NCBI RefSeq assembly: GCF_023015625.1
Contig: NZ_JALKAH010000001.1
Coordinates: 310,001 to 374,000 of the forward strand
DNA from: Yoonia sp. F2084L
Lineage (GTDB): Bacteria > Pseudomonadota > Alphaproteobacteria > Rhodobacterales > Rhodobacteraceae
Length of the DNA: 64,000 bases
Direction: 5' to 3'
This document shows positions 50,034-59,108 of this stretch, one piece after another; position 1 is the stretch's first letter, and each line of letters opens with the position of its first letter. The notes under the pieces were generated by a model. It did no database searches, was not told the DNA's origin, and worked only from the letters and a program-made list of their open reading frames with translations. Made by a program: the position numbers and the translations under genes.

Positions 50034-52793
50034 ATGTCTTTTACCGCGCGCCTGTCCCGTTCACCCACTCCTTACGATGCCGACAGGGCGGGCGACGTGC
50101 TGGCAGAATTTCTAGACCTCACGCCACCCATCGCCGACCTGATCGCAGGAACCGCCGGATGCAGCCCATACCTTGCGGATCTTTTGCGGCGCGAGGCAGC
50201 GTGGATTGTCCCGGCTCTTGATGACCCCGAAACTGCTATCGCTGATCTGCTGGCAGAAATACCGCAGACCGCATTGACGGATTTGCCCGGCTATCTGCGG
50301 TGCTGCAAGCGCCGTGTTGCCTTGCTTACGGGGCTGGCCGATCTGGGTGGGGTCTGGCCGCTGGAAACGGTGACGCAGTATCTGACAGATTTTGCCGATG
50401 CCGCAGTGCAGGCCGCGATCAGCCAATTGGTGGCAGCGGAGGTCGCGCGGGGAAAACTGCCCGCCGGGGGTGATCCGTCTGACGCGGGCGGGATGGTCGT
50501 GCTCGCCATGGGCAAAATGGGGGCGGGAGAGCTGAATTACTCTTCCGATATTGATCTGATCTGCCTGTTTGACGAAAGCCGTTTTGACCCCGACGACTAT
50601 CATGATGTGCGCGCGGCCTTCATCCGCGTGACCCGCAAAATGACGGCGATCCTGTCGGATCAACGTGACGGCTATGTCTTTCGGACTGATCTGCGCTTGC
50701 GCCCCGACGCCTCGGTGACGCCGGTGTGTTTGTCGATGGAAGCAGCAGAACGGTACTACGAAAGCGTCGGGCGCACATGGGAACGGGCCGCATTCATCAA
50801 GGCGCGGGTCTGTGCGGGCGACAAAGCGGCCGGTACGCGATTTCTGGATACGCTGAAACCTTTCGTCTGGCGCAAACATCTGGATTTCGCCGCGATCCAG
50901 GACGCCCATGACATGCGTTTGAAAATCCGCAATCACAAGGGCCTGCACGGGCCACTGGTCCTTCAAGGGCACAACATCAAACTGGGGCGTGGCGGCATCC
51001 GCGAGATTGAGTTTTTCACCCAGACCCGACAATTGATCGCGGGCGGGCGGGACAAATCGCTGCGGGCGCGCGGCACGCATGCGGGCCTGCAAGCGCTGGC
51101 GGCTGCCGATTGGATCCCCCAGCAAACCGCCGAGAGCCTTTATGATCACTACCGTTACCACCGCGAGGTCGAACATCGGCTGCAAATGATCAACGATGCG
51201 CAAACCCAGACATTGCCCAGCGATGACGCGGGCTTTGCGCGTTTGGCGGCATTCATGGGATGCGATACAGCACAACTGCGCACTACTTTGGCCGATCGCA
51301 TCGAAGATGTGCACACGCTGACTGAAGGATTTTTTGCCCCAGATGATCCCAGTGCCGACGATGCGCCAACCTGGGGGCAGGATGTCACGAACCGGTGGCA
51401 CAGCTATCCCGCCCTGCGGTCTGCCCGAGCGACAGAGATTTTTGCGCGCATCACGCCAGAGATCATGGCGCGCCTGAAAGAAGCCGCAAAACCCGACGAA
51501 GCCTTGACCCAGTTTGACAGGTTTCTGGCGGGGCTACCTGCTGGCGTGCAGCTTTTTTCGCTGTTTGAGGCAAACCCTCAACTGACCCAACTGATCGTCG
51601 ATATCTGTGCGACAGCACCTGCTTTGGCCCAACATCTGTCGCGCAATGCGGGCGTCTTGGATGCTGTGATTGGCGGTGCGTTCTTCGCTGATTGGCCGGG
51701 GACGGCGGCGTTACAGGCAGAGCTTGCGGCACTGTTGCAAGGGTACGATGACTACGAGGCGCAGCTTTTGGCAACCCGTCGCTGGGCCAAGGAATGGCAC
51801 TTCCGGGTCGGTGTGCATTTTCTGCGCGGGTTGATCACAGCCGCGCAGACGGGCGTGCAATATGCAGATTTGGCGGAGGCGGTTGTCGCGGGGCTTTGGC
51901 CACATGTCGTGGCCGAATTTGCGCGCAAACATGGGCCCATGCCGGGCCGGGGGGCCACCGTCGTGGCGATGGGATCGCTTGGTGCACGTCGGCTGAACGC
52001 CATGTCTGATCTCGATTTGATCATGATCTATGATGCGCAAGGCCAAGAAGCCTCAGAAGGCCGACGTCCTTTGGCCACTCGCATGTATTTTGCGCGTCTA
52101 ACGCAGGCTTTGGTCACAGCATTGACCGCACCGATGGCCGAAGGTCGGCTTTATGAAGTCGATATGCGGCTGCGTCCTTCGGGCCGTCAGGGGCCGGTGG
52201 CCACGTCTTGGACCGCTTTTCAGGACTATCAGCGCAATGAGGCGTGGACGTGGGAGCATCTGGCATTGACCCGCGCACGGCCGATTGCCGGGGATCAGGC
52301 GCTACAAGCAGAGGTCGAAGCGTTTCGGCAGGCGTTGATGCGGGAAAAGTCAGGCGGTGCCACGGTGTTGTCCGATGTAACGGATATGCGCCAAAGGATT
52401 GCCGCTGCCAAACCGGCGCAGGATGACTTTGATGCCAAAATTGGACCGGGGCGGTTGCAGGACATTGAGCTGTTTGCCCAGACCGTGGCGTTGCGCAGTG
52501 GCTCACCGCAAGGCGATGTGGCGGCACAACTGGCCGATGGTGTCGCGAATGGCTTGATTGATGCCGCTGATGCGCAGGCGCTGACGGACGCTGCGGCGCT
52601 CTTTTGGCAGTTGCAGGCATCACTGCGTTTGTTGGCAGATGGCGCCGCGGACATTGGACTTTTGGGCGAGGGAGCCATGCGTTTGATTTTGCGTGAAACA
52701 GGGTGCGACACGATCCAGACTTTGCAGGACCGATTGGTCACATCCCGGCAGCAGGCAGACATGCTGATCAGCACCGACTTGGGCGCGTCATGA
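50034..52793 (+). CDS. glnE: Glutamine synthetase adenylyltransferase/deadenylase
   Basis: A 919-residue bifunctional enzyme that adds and removes AMP on glutamine synthetase according to nitrogen status. Two nucleotidyltransferase domains are visible: the N-terminal one with GAGELNYSSDIDLICLFDE (near residue 162) and the C-terminal one with GSLGARRLNAMSDLDLIMIYD (near residue 645), each followed by a helical GlnD-like domain (GRGGIREIEFFTQ near 320; GPGRLQDIELFAQ near 800). All metal-binding G-S/G-x-D-x-D motifs are present. A small gene overlaps its stop. Confidence 0.94.
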   Translation: MSFTARLSRSPTPYDADRAGDVLAEFLDLTPPIADLIAGTAGCSPYLADLLRREAAWIVPALDDPETAIADLLAEIPQTALTDLPGYLRCCKRRVALLTGLADLGGVWPLETVTQYLTDFADAAVQAAISQLVAAEVARGKLPAGGDPSDAGGMVVLAMGKMGAGELNYSSDIDLICLFDESRFDPDDYHDVRAAFIRVTRKMTAILSDQRDGYVFRTDLRLRPDASVTPVCLSMEAAERYYESVGRTWERAAFIKARVCAGDKAAGTRFLDTLKPFVWRKHLDFAAIQDAHDMRLKIRNHKGLHGPLVLQGHNIKLGRGGIREIEFFTQTRQLIAGGRDKSLRARGTHAGLQALAAADWIPQQTAESLYDHYRYHREVEHRLQMINDAQTQTLPSDDAGFARLAAFMGCDTAQLRTTLADRIEDVHTLTEGFFAPDDPSADDAPTWGQDVTNRWHSYPALRSARATEIFARITPEIMARLKEAAKPDEALTQFDRFLAGLPAGVQLFSLFEANPQLTQLIVDICATAPALAQHLSRNAGVLDAVIGGAFFADWPGTAALQAELAALLQGYDDYEAQLLATRRWAKEWHFRVGVHFLRGLITAAQTGVQYADLAEAVVAGLWPHVVAEFARKHGPMPGRGATVVAMGSLGARRLNAMSDLDLIMIYDAQGQEASEGRRPLATRMYFARLTQALVTALTAPMAEGRLYEVDMRLRPSGRQGPVATSWTAFQDYQRNEAWTWEHLALTRARPIAGDQALQAEVEAFRQALMREKSGGATVLSDVTDMRQRIAAAKPAQDDFDAKIGPGRLQDIELFAQTVALRSGSPQGDVAAQLADGVANGLIDAADAQALTDAAALFWQLQASLRLLADGAADIGLLGEGAMRLILRETGCDTIQTLQDRLVTSRQQADMLISTDLGAS

Positions 52794-53071
52794 CGGGTGA
52801 TGCTGTCTTTGACCCCAAGGGTCTGATCAGGGAAGCCTTCGCGATCGAGGATATTGGCGCGCCGGAGTGCCGCAGCATCTTTCTCGATTGGGCACTTGGA
52901 CTGCCGGCGGGGCGAGACGCGCAAGATGAGGTGCGCGCGCTACTGGCGCATTATGGGCCGCTGCGTGCAGCAGATCACCCCATGGTGCAGACGTTGACTG
53001 CGGCCTTGGAAGACGCGCAACCAGCCCGCAGACGCGGTGGGCGAAACGGGAGGGTCCCCCCGGACCTCTAG
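52790..53071 (+). CDS. Small protein translationally coupled to glnE
   Basis: Ninety-three residues beginning MTGDAVFDPKGLIREAF; the ATG overlaps the glnE stop (ATGA), which sets the start and shows coupling. Helical, with DIGAPECRSIFLDWALGLPAG in the middle and an arginine-rich tail (PARRRGGRNGR). No motif I recognise; the first half (IREAFAIEDIGAPECRSIFLDWAL) is the most protein-like. Probably a conserved Rhodobacteraceae protein of unknown role, perhaps in nitrogen control by association. Confidence 0.7.
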   Translation: MTGDAVFDPKGLIREAFAIEDIGAPECRSIFLDWALGLPAGRDAQDEVRALLAHYGPLRAADHPMVQTLTAALEDAQPARRRGGRNGRVPPDL

Positions 53072-53538
53072 CCTATAAACGGGATGAGCGTGATGGTGGA
53101 AAATTGCCCAAGATCAGGACCCATTGGTTTTACACCGTCACTGGCGTCATCACGAAATATCAGTGATTGCGTTGTGCGGGGCTATTGTTTTTGCCGGGCA
53201 TGTCGCGCACGCCGCTTGCCCGTAGAAAAACTATGGCCGACGCAGCGCAAACCACTAATATTTCTGAAAACGCCGTCCTTCAGGTTTGATGGATTGGCCC
53301 CGTGGACATCACCGCAAAGCCTTGAAATAGAACCACTATTCTTGCGGCTTTGCGCCTCGCCACGGACCCAATCTGACAAACTGACGGCGCGAATTTAATG
53401 GATCCTGACCCTAAAACAGAACAACTATTCCTGCGGCTATGCGCCTCGCCGCAGGACCAGTCTGTCAAACGACAGTGCAAAATGTATGAGTCATCAAGCT
53501 AAAGGCGGGATGATAACCTGACTATTGATCGTGGGTTG
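53072..53538. other. 467-base gap with a direct repeat, no convincing gene
   Basis: Between the glnE partner gene and the chemotaxis receptor gene (convergent). Several short frames exist but none has a ribosome site with protein-like sequence. The main feature is an imperfect direct repeat of about 55 bases at 53330 and 53419 described separately. The region has a different texture from the genes around it. Confidence 0.6.
53330..53474 (+). repeat. Imperfect direct repeat, two copies 89 bases apart
   Basis: Copy 1 starts at 53330 (GAACCACTATTCTTGCGGCT), copy 2 at 53419 (GAACAACTATTCCTGCGGCT). Over about 55 bases roughly four-fifths of positions match, including TGCGCCTCGCC and TCTG-CAAAC blocks. 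The pattern looks like a dispersed intergenic element of roseobacters, from memory. Confidence 0.55.
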
Positions 53539-55743
53539 TTAAAAATTCTCCCACATTGCCTCGGCGGTATTCCCTTTGGCCTTTGGTCGCGGCGGGGATG
53601 GGGGCGGTGACGTCTCAGCTTGATGGGTGTTGGCGATTGCATCCTCTAGCGTCGCCATCTGCGCGCTTTGGGGTGCGGAGGCGCGTGTGCCGCCAGACAT
53701 TTGAAATTGACCTACCAGATCATGTAGTTTGCCAGTTTCCTGAACGAGCGCATCACCACGCGACATGGATTCCTGCACCATAGCTGCATTTTGCTGGGTT
53801 GCCTGATCAAGCTGGTTCACCCCGATGTTGATTTCCGACAGCCCGATTGATTGCTCTTCTGCGCTTGTCGCGATCTCGGTTGTCATCAAGGCAATGGCAT
53901 CCACCTGCGTGATAACTTCTGACAACGCCTCGCCGGCATTTCCGACAAGTTGTGTGCCTTGCTGCACGTGATGGGTACTGTTGGCAATCAGTTCGGAAAT
54001 CTCCTTCGCGGCCTCGGCGGAACGCTGGGCGAGAGCACGGACTTCTGATGCGACCACGGCAAAGCCTTTGCCTGACTCGCCCGCGCGTGCCGCCTCGACG
54101 CCGGCATTCAGAGCCAGCAGGTTTGTTTGAAATGCGATATCATCAATGACGCCGATGACTTGGGTGATTTGTTTGGATGATTCTTCAATTTCGTCCATCG
54201 CGCTCACGGCTTGGGCCACGATTTCACCGTTCTTAGTTGCCTCTGAACGCGCCTTTTTGACTGATGTATCCACCGATTTGGCATGTTCCGCAGCGGACCG
54301 AATACTGGCGGTCAGCTGATCCAGTGCAGCGGCGGTCTGTTCGAGTGTTGCCGCCTGATTCTCCGTGCGTTGCGACAGCTCCGATGTCGCGGCTTGCGTG
54401 GCTGCCGTGGTGCCACCGATATGTGCGGTTGTTGTAGCCACTTTGCTGAGAGTTTCCTGAAGTGCAGCAACGGTCTGATTAAAGTTGATCCGCAGCTGCT
54501 CATATTCCGGCGCGAATTCTTGTGCGATTTGCGTCGTCAGGTTGCCTTTTGCAAGTTCGGCAAGTTCGCTTTGCATCGTTTTGACGACCGCATCTTGTTC
54601 CATGCGCAGCTTTGCACGTTCCGCCGAGGCCTCGTTCCGTTCGATTTGCGCCGTTCGAAACACTGTCAAAGCGCGCGCCATGCGCCCTAACTCATGTTTG
54701 TGCTCGCTTCCCGTTATTGTGACGTCAAGATCACCTGCCGCAAGCCGATCGGTCGTATCTGCAAGCTGTTCTACCGATCGCGAAATCCAACGCGCGACCA
54801 ACACTGAGGCAAGTACTGCCATAATGGCCGACAGAATACCGACTGTCGGGATGACGGTTTGAAGTCGGGACACGATTGAGGCCCCCATCGGGCCCAGTTC
54901 ATGTTGTCGCGCCAGCAGGTCATCACCCAACGCATCAAAGCCGCTTTCAATCTCGGGGCCTAGCCGGTCCAACACATTTTCTTGCCATTGCGTAACGGAT
55001 GCGGTGATTTGCGCAAACTGATTGATGGCGTCGCCGTAACCTGTACTTGCCGTCTGGAGTGCGGTGACCTGCTGTGCAAGGAGCCCCGTTGCCGTCAGTG
55101 ATCGCAACGGGCTTAGCGTTCCTTCAAAATCCGCAAAGAGGCTATTGAATCTGTCAATGTCTTCGATCGTGCCCGACAAGGCAACTTGCTTGCTTTGCAC
55201 AACCGCAGAAAGTGCAGTCTGCAATGTACGTCCTGCAGCGGCTACAAGCGGCGGATTCCCGTTCTGAACAGCCCTTTCGAAAACCAGATTGGCTGCTTCC
55301 TTGATCGCGATTGCCTGCGCTTGGTTGGCCTCCTGCAACACGGTCGCTTCACCCAGTTCGTCAGCCATGGACTGAAAACCGGTTTGGTATTCATCCGCAA
55401 GTCCGAACAGCCGCTCTAACTCTGCCTGACGCGCAGGTTCATCAGCGAAACCAGATGTCAGATCAGTGTTATCAAAAACTTCATTTATGTTTGAAGTCAC
55501 CTGATCACGATCAACCGGGTCGGCTGTGGCGCGATATTTCAAGGCGGCGAGCCTTGCTTCTATGATGTCTTCTTGCCCGGCTGCGACAGCGTAGAATTGA
55601 CGCGCTCTATCCCGGTACTCGGTATAGCCTTGACCAAGTTGTCCTACCGAGCGATGGGAAAACGCCGCCAGCCCCACGATCATCGCGGTCAGAATAAGAA
55701 AGCCTAATCCGACTCGCCTTGAAATTGGCCATGCGTCCAGCAT
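53539..55743 (-). CDS. Methyl-accepting chemotaxis protein
   Basis: A 734-residue chemoreceptor. Transmembrane helix 1 near residues 13-35 (GLGFLILTAMIVGLAAF), long helical periplasmic sensor domain to about 310, transmembrane helix 2 (VGILSAIMAVLASVLVARWI), a HAMP domain with RLAAGDLDVTI, and the MCP signalling domain with the hairpin tip region IDDIAFQTNLLALNAGVEAARAGE and FAVVASEVRALAQRSAEAAKEI. Start 55743 is backed by GGGAG six bases upstream; the longer frame is not. Ligand unknown. No other chemotaxis gene is nearby. Confidence 0.92.
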   Translation of the reverse strand: MLDAWPISRRVGLGFLILTAMIVGLAAFSHRSVGQLGQGYTEYRDRARQFYAVAAGQEDIIEARLAALKYRATADPVDRDQVTSNINEVFDNTDLTSGFADEPARQAELERLFGLADEYQTGFQSMADELGEATVLQEANQAQAIAIKEAANLVFERAVQNGNPPLVAAAGRTLQTALSAVVQSKQVALSGTIEDIDRFNSLFADFEGTLSPLRSLTATGLLAQQVTALQTASTGYGDAINQFAQITASVTQWQENVLDRLGPEIESGFDALGDDLLARQHELGPMGASIVSRLQTVIPTVGILSAIMAVLASVLVARWISRSVEQLADTTDRLAAGDLDVTITGSEHKHELGRMARALTVFRTAQIERNEASAERAKLRMEQDAVVKTMQSELAELAKGNLTTQIAQEFAPEYEQLRINFNQTVAALQETLSKVATTTAHIGGTTAATQAATSELSQRTENQAATLEQTAAALDQLTASIRSAAEHAKSVDTSVKKARSEATKNGEIVAQAVSAMDEIEESSKQITQVIGVIDDIAFQTNLLALNAGVEAARAGESGKGFAVVASEVRALAQRSAEAAKEISELIANSTHHVQQGTQLVGNAGEALSEVITQVDAIALMTTEIATSAEEQSIGLSEINIGVNQLDQATQQNAAMVQESMSRGDALVQETGKLHDLVGQFQMSGGTRASAPQSAQMATLEDAIANTHQAETSPPPSPPRPKAKGNTAEAMWENF

Positions 55744-55816
55744 TGCGCGCTCCCTCAGAGTTATCACCCCGAGGCTTACGGATGGAATGCTAATAGTTGA
55801 TGAAAACTGGACAGTT

Positions 55817-56455
55817 TTAGCTGAGTTTGGCCGCTTCTGCCGCAAGCGCGGTGATTCCGGCCCAATCACCGGCCAAAACCTTGTCTTTGGGCGCCACCCA
55901 AGAGCCGCCGACGCACAACGTGTTGGACAACGCCAGATAGTCGCGCGCGTTTTTCAGGCTGACCCCGCCGGTCGGGCAGAATTTCACTTGTGGGATCGGT
56001 GCGCCAATCGCTTTTAGTGCAGCTGCGCCGCCATTGGCCTCGGCGGGGAAGAATTTTTGCACGGTATAGCCGCGTTCCAGCAGGCGCATCGCCTCTGATG
56101 CGGTGGCGGTGCCGGGCAGCAGGGGCAGGTCGTTGGCTTCGCAGGCGTCAAGCAACAGGTCGGTAGCCCCGGGGGAGACACCGAAAGTGGCCCCTGCGGC
56201 CTTGGCGTCTTCGACGTCTTTGGGGGTCAGCAGCGTGCCCGCGCCGACAACGCCACCCGGGACTGCCGCCATTTCGCGGATCGCATCCAGGGCCGCAGGC
56301 GTGCGCAATGTGACTTCAAGCGCGGGCAGGCCACCGGCGACCAATGCGCGGGCCAAGTCGGCGGCGATGCTTGCGTCATCGACGACAAGGACAGGCACCA
56401 CAGGGGCCATAAGGCAGACTTTGGCGGCAGCGGTAGAGGCGTCTTGAGGGGTCAT
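55817..56455 (-). CDS. eda: 2-dehydro-3-deoxyphosphogluconate (KDPG) aldolase
   Basis: A 212-residue KDPG aldolase cleaving KDPG to pyruvate and glyceraldehyde 3-phosphate. Motifs: LVAGGLPALEVTLRTPAALDAI (catalytic Glu near residue 47), VVGAGTLLT, and the Schiff-base lysine in VKFCPTGGVSLKN near residue 160. Downstream of edd on the same strand, 81 bases after its stop, in the standard Entner-Doudoroff pair; the gap contains intergenic repeat copy 2. Confidence 0.94.
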   Translation of the reverse strand: MTPQDASTAAAKVCLMAPVVPVLVVDDASIAADLARALVAGGLPALEVTLRTPAALDAIREMAAVPGGVVGAGTLLTPKDVEDAKAAGATFGVSPGATDLLLDACEANDLPLLPGTATASEAMRLLERGYTVQKFFPAEANGGAAALKAIGAPIPQVKFCPTGGVSLKNARDYLALSNTLCVGGSWVAPKDKVLAGDWAGITALAAEAAKLS

Positions 56456-56495
56456 TTCGTGATCCTTGGGTGCGGTGCGCGGGGCCGATATTGGA

Positions 56496-56528
56496 GCCTC
56501 CGGCGGAAGTTTGATTGGACGAAGAAAG
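56496..56528 (+). repeat. Roseobacter-type intergenic repeat, copy 2
   Basis: GCCTCCGGCGGAAGTTTGA then TTGGACGAAGAAAG between edd and eda, nearly identical to copy 1 at 18581-18613 (differing mostly in three bases after TTTGA). Its presence inside an operon gap means it can be transcribed. Confidence 0.6.
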
Positions 56529-56536
56529 AGGTGGGG

Positions 56537-58342
56537 TCAGACGACGACACCTGCGCCTTCGGCTGCGAGGCCCACGTTTTGGCGGAAGACTTCAAAGAGT
56601 TCGCGTCCTACGCCTGTGCCATTGCCGGACAGGTCTGCAGTGGCGGGTGTGCGGGTCGACAAGTCCACGCCTTTGACTTCGATTGTGCCGGTGGTCGCAT
56701 CCAGTCGGATGATATCACCGTCCCGGATTAGCGCGATGGGTCCGTGATCAGCGGCTTCCGGGCAAACGTGGATGGCGGATGGGACTTTGCCGGATGCACC
56801 GGACATCCGCCCGTCGGTGACAAGTGCGACCTTGAGGCCGCGATCCTGAAGGACGGCCAGTGTCGGGGTTAACCCGTGCAATTCCGGCATGCCATTGGAT
56901 TTGGGCCCTTGGAAGCGCACGACGATGATCGTGTCTTCGGTCAACTCGCCAGCTTTGAATGCCTCTTTGACCGCATCTTGCGTGTGGAAGATGCGGGCAG
57001 GGGCCTCAACGATGTGCCGCTCTGGGGCGACGGCAGAGGTCTTAATGACGCCCCGACCAAGGTTGCCTGCCAGTTGTGTCAGGCCACCGGTGGCTTGGAA
57101 CGGGTCGGATGCCGGGCGCAGGATCTTGTCATTCTGCGTCTCGCCTGCACCGGCCACATACTGCACGCGACCATCCGCGAGTTTGGGTTCCTGAGCATAG
57201 AGGTTCAGCCCGGCACCGGCGACGGTTTTGACGTCGTCATGCAAAAGACCGGCGTTCAGCAGTTCACCAATCATATAGCTCAGACCACCGGCAGCGTGGA
57301 AATGGTTCACATCTGCCAATCCGTTTGGATAAACCTTGGCCATCAGAGGGGTAACGGCGGACAGATCGCTGAAGTCCTCAAGATCGAGCATGATACCGGC
57401 TGCTTTCGCCATTGCGGGCAGGTGTATGACAAGGTTTGTGGACCCACCTGTCGCCATCAGGCCGACCAGACCGTTCACAAAGGCCTTTTCATCAAGGATA
57501 TCGCAAACCGGGGTGTAGTCGTTGCCAAGGGCTGTGATTTCCAGCGCGCGTTCGGTTGCAGCGGTGGTTAGCGCATCGCGCAAGGGGGTTCCGGGATTGA
57601 CGAAAGATGCACCCGGCAGGTGGAGCCCCATGAACTCCATCAGCATCTGGTTGCTGTTGGCGGTGCCGTAGAACGTGCAGGTGCCTGGGCCGTGGTAGCT
57701 GGCCATTTCGGCCTTCATCAGTTCTTCGCGGCCGACGTTGCCTTTGGCGAATTCCTGACGCACGCGGGCTTTTTCGTCATTGGGCAAGCCTGAAACCATC
57801 GGACCTGCGGGCATGAAGATGCCGGGGATATAGCCAAAGGTCGCGGCGGCCATGACCAGACCGGGCACGATCTTGTCGCAGACGCCGAGGTAGACAGCGC
57901 TATCAAACACGTTGTGCGACAGGCCAACACCGGCGGCCAATGCAATCACGTCGCGTGAAAAGAGCGACAGTTCCATGCCTGTCTGGCCTTGGGTAACACC
58001 ATCACACATCGCTGGCACGCCACCTGCGACCTGGGCCGTACCGCCTGCGGCGCGGGCGGCTTTGCGGATCAAATCAGGGTAGGTCTCAAACGGTTGATGG
58101 GCCGAAAGCATGTCGTTGTAGGCGGTGATGATCCCGATATTGGGGGTGTGCCCATCGGTGAGTTTCGTCTTGTCGTCACCCATGGCGGCATAGGCGTGGG
58201 CCTGATTGCCGCAGGTCAGGTGCGACCGGCGCGGCCCTTCGGCGGCGGCGCGGGCCATCGTGTCCATATATTTCTTGCGCGGACCCTCAGAGCGGGCACG
58301 AATACGGTCAGTGACTTCGGCGATTTTGGGGTGGAGCGGCAT
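56537..58342 (-). CDS. edd: Phosphogluconate dehydratase (6-phosphogluconate dehydratase)
   Basis: A 601-residue iron-sulfur dehydratase converting 6-phosphogluconate to KDPG. Motifs: [16 protein letters not shown] (cluster cysteine), [49 protein letters not shown] (second cluster cysteine), [13 protein letters not shown] (third), and [16 protein letters not shown] near the C terminus. Family length is normal. First gene of edd-eda; the promoter has a LacI-type palindrome in its spacer. Confidence 0.95.
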   Translation of the reverse strand: MPLHPKIAEVTDRIRARSEGPRKKYMDTMARAAAEGPRRSHLTCGNQAHAYAAMGDDKTKLTDGHTPNIGIITAYNDMLSAHQPFETYPDLIRKAARAAGGTAQVAGGVPAMCDGVTQGQTGMELSLFSRDVIALAAGVGLSHNVFDSAVYLGVCDKIVPGLVMAAATFGYIPGIFMPAGPMVSGLPNDEKARVRQEFAKGNVGREELMKAEMASYHGPGTCTFYGTANSNQMLMEFMGLHLPGASFVNPGTPLRDALTTAATERALEITALGNDYTPVCDILDEKAFVNGLVGLMATGGSTNLVIHLPAMAKAAGIMLDLEDFSDLSAVTPLMAKVYPNGLADVNHFHAAGGLSYMIGELLNAGLLHDDVKTVAGAGLNLYAQEPKLADGRVQYVAGAGETQNDKILRPASDPFQATGGLTQLAGNLGRGVIKTSAVAPERHIVEAPARIFHTQDAVKEAFKAGELTEDTIIVVRFQGPKSNGMPELHGLTPTLAVLQDRGLKVALVTDGRMSGASGKVPSAIHVCPEAADHGPIALIRDGDIIRLDATTGTIEVKGVDLSTRTPATADLSGNGTGVGRELFEVFRQNVGLAAEGAGVVV

Positions 58343-58372
58343 GGCGTCCTCGGCTGGCTGTGCGTTGGCGCA

Positions 58373-58401
58373 ATTGTATCATACACCGTTAGCGCTAACA
58401 A
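58373..58401 (-). promoter_or_regulatory. edd promoter with LacI-type operator in the spacer
   Basis: Minus strand: -35 TTGTTA (58396-58401), 17-base spacer, -10 TACAAT (58373-58378). The spacer and -35 contain the perfect 12-bp palindrome GTTAGCGCTAAC (58388-58399), the core form of many LacI-family operators. A repressor bound there would block polymerase. The ATG of edd is 31 bases past the -10. Confidence 0.75.
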
Positions 58402-58509
58402 GTGGGCGAAATTGACATTTTTCCGCCGCATCAAAAGCGATCTTGGGATTTATTAACACCGCAACCGCGTGCTAGATACGCGTTGAAAAAGAAAGAGTTG
58501 GCTTACGAT

Positions 58510-59064
58510 ATGCATAGACGGACCTTTATTGCCTCAATCGCTCTGCTTGGTCTGGCGGGCTGTGGAAGCGCACTGACACCGCAAAGTGCACCGCGCCCTG
58601 TCATGGCACGGTCTTACGATCTGCGCGGGATGAACTTTGCGGCATTGCCTGATCTGGAGGTCTCTGAGAGTGAGCGGTTCTATCCGGCAGCGGATATCGT
58701 TTGGCGTGGTGATCCACCGGGGCCGCGGTTGCCGCAAATCGAACAGCTGTTTCAGGATGCAGCGGCCCGCAATCGGACCGTCCTGACAGGGGATGTGCCG
58801 ATTGCCATAGATGTGACGCTGGTGCGGTTTCACGGGGTGACGAACCGGACGCGTTATACGGTGGGCGGTGTTTACAATATCGTCTTTGACCTGACCATCC
58901 GCGATGCGACCACCGGCGCCGTCATTGAACCGACCCGACGCGTCGTCGGCAATCTGGATGCACCCGGCGGCGAGCGTGCTGTTCGGTTAGAGGATGCAGG
59001 GCAAACACAAAAGGTCCGCGTCACTGATTTCCTGACGGGGTTGCTGCGCGCGCAATTGGTTTAG
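58510..59064 (+). CDS. Lipoprotein of unknown function
   Basis: A 184-residue protein with a lipoprotein signal (MHRRTFIASIALLGLAGC, lipid-modified Cys 18). The mature part has beta-rich segments: SYDLRGMNFAALPDLEVSESERFYP near 35-60, VDVTLVRFHGVTNRTRYTVGG near 108-128, and a C-terminal DFLTGLLRAQLV. I believe it belongs to a small Rhodobacteraceae family (DUF6778); unverified. Start 58510 gives the signal directly; an upstream frame does not. Divergent from edd. Confidence 0.75.
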   Translation: MHRRTFIASIALLGLAGCGSALTPQSAPRPVMARSYDLRGMNFAALPDLEVSESERFYPAADIVWRGDPPGPRLPQIEQLFQDAAARNRTVLTGDVPIAIDVTLVRFHGVTNRTRYTVGGVYNIVFDLTIRDATTGAVIEPTRRVVGNLDAPGGERAVRLEDAGQTQKVRVTDFLTGLLRAQLV

Positions 59065-59108
59065 CAGCGGCCCTTTCCAGCAGCACCCAGAGCGGGTAGG
59101 AGGCGGGT

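Noticed and set aside
53225-53255. Third copy of the 53.3-kb direct repeat
   Set aside because: Only the GAAAAACTAT start resembles the copies; the remainder diverges too much to count.
53084-53398. 104-codon frame in the gap after the glnE partner gene
   Set aside because: No ribosome site and cysteine/arginine-rich, repeat-derived translation; not protein-like.
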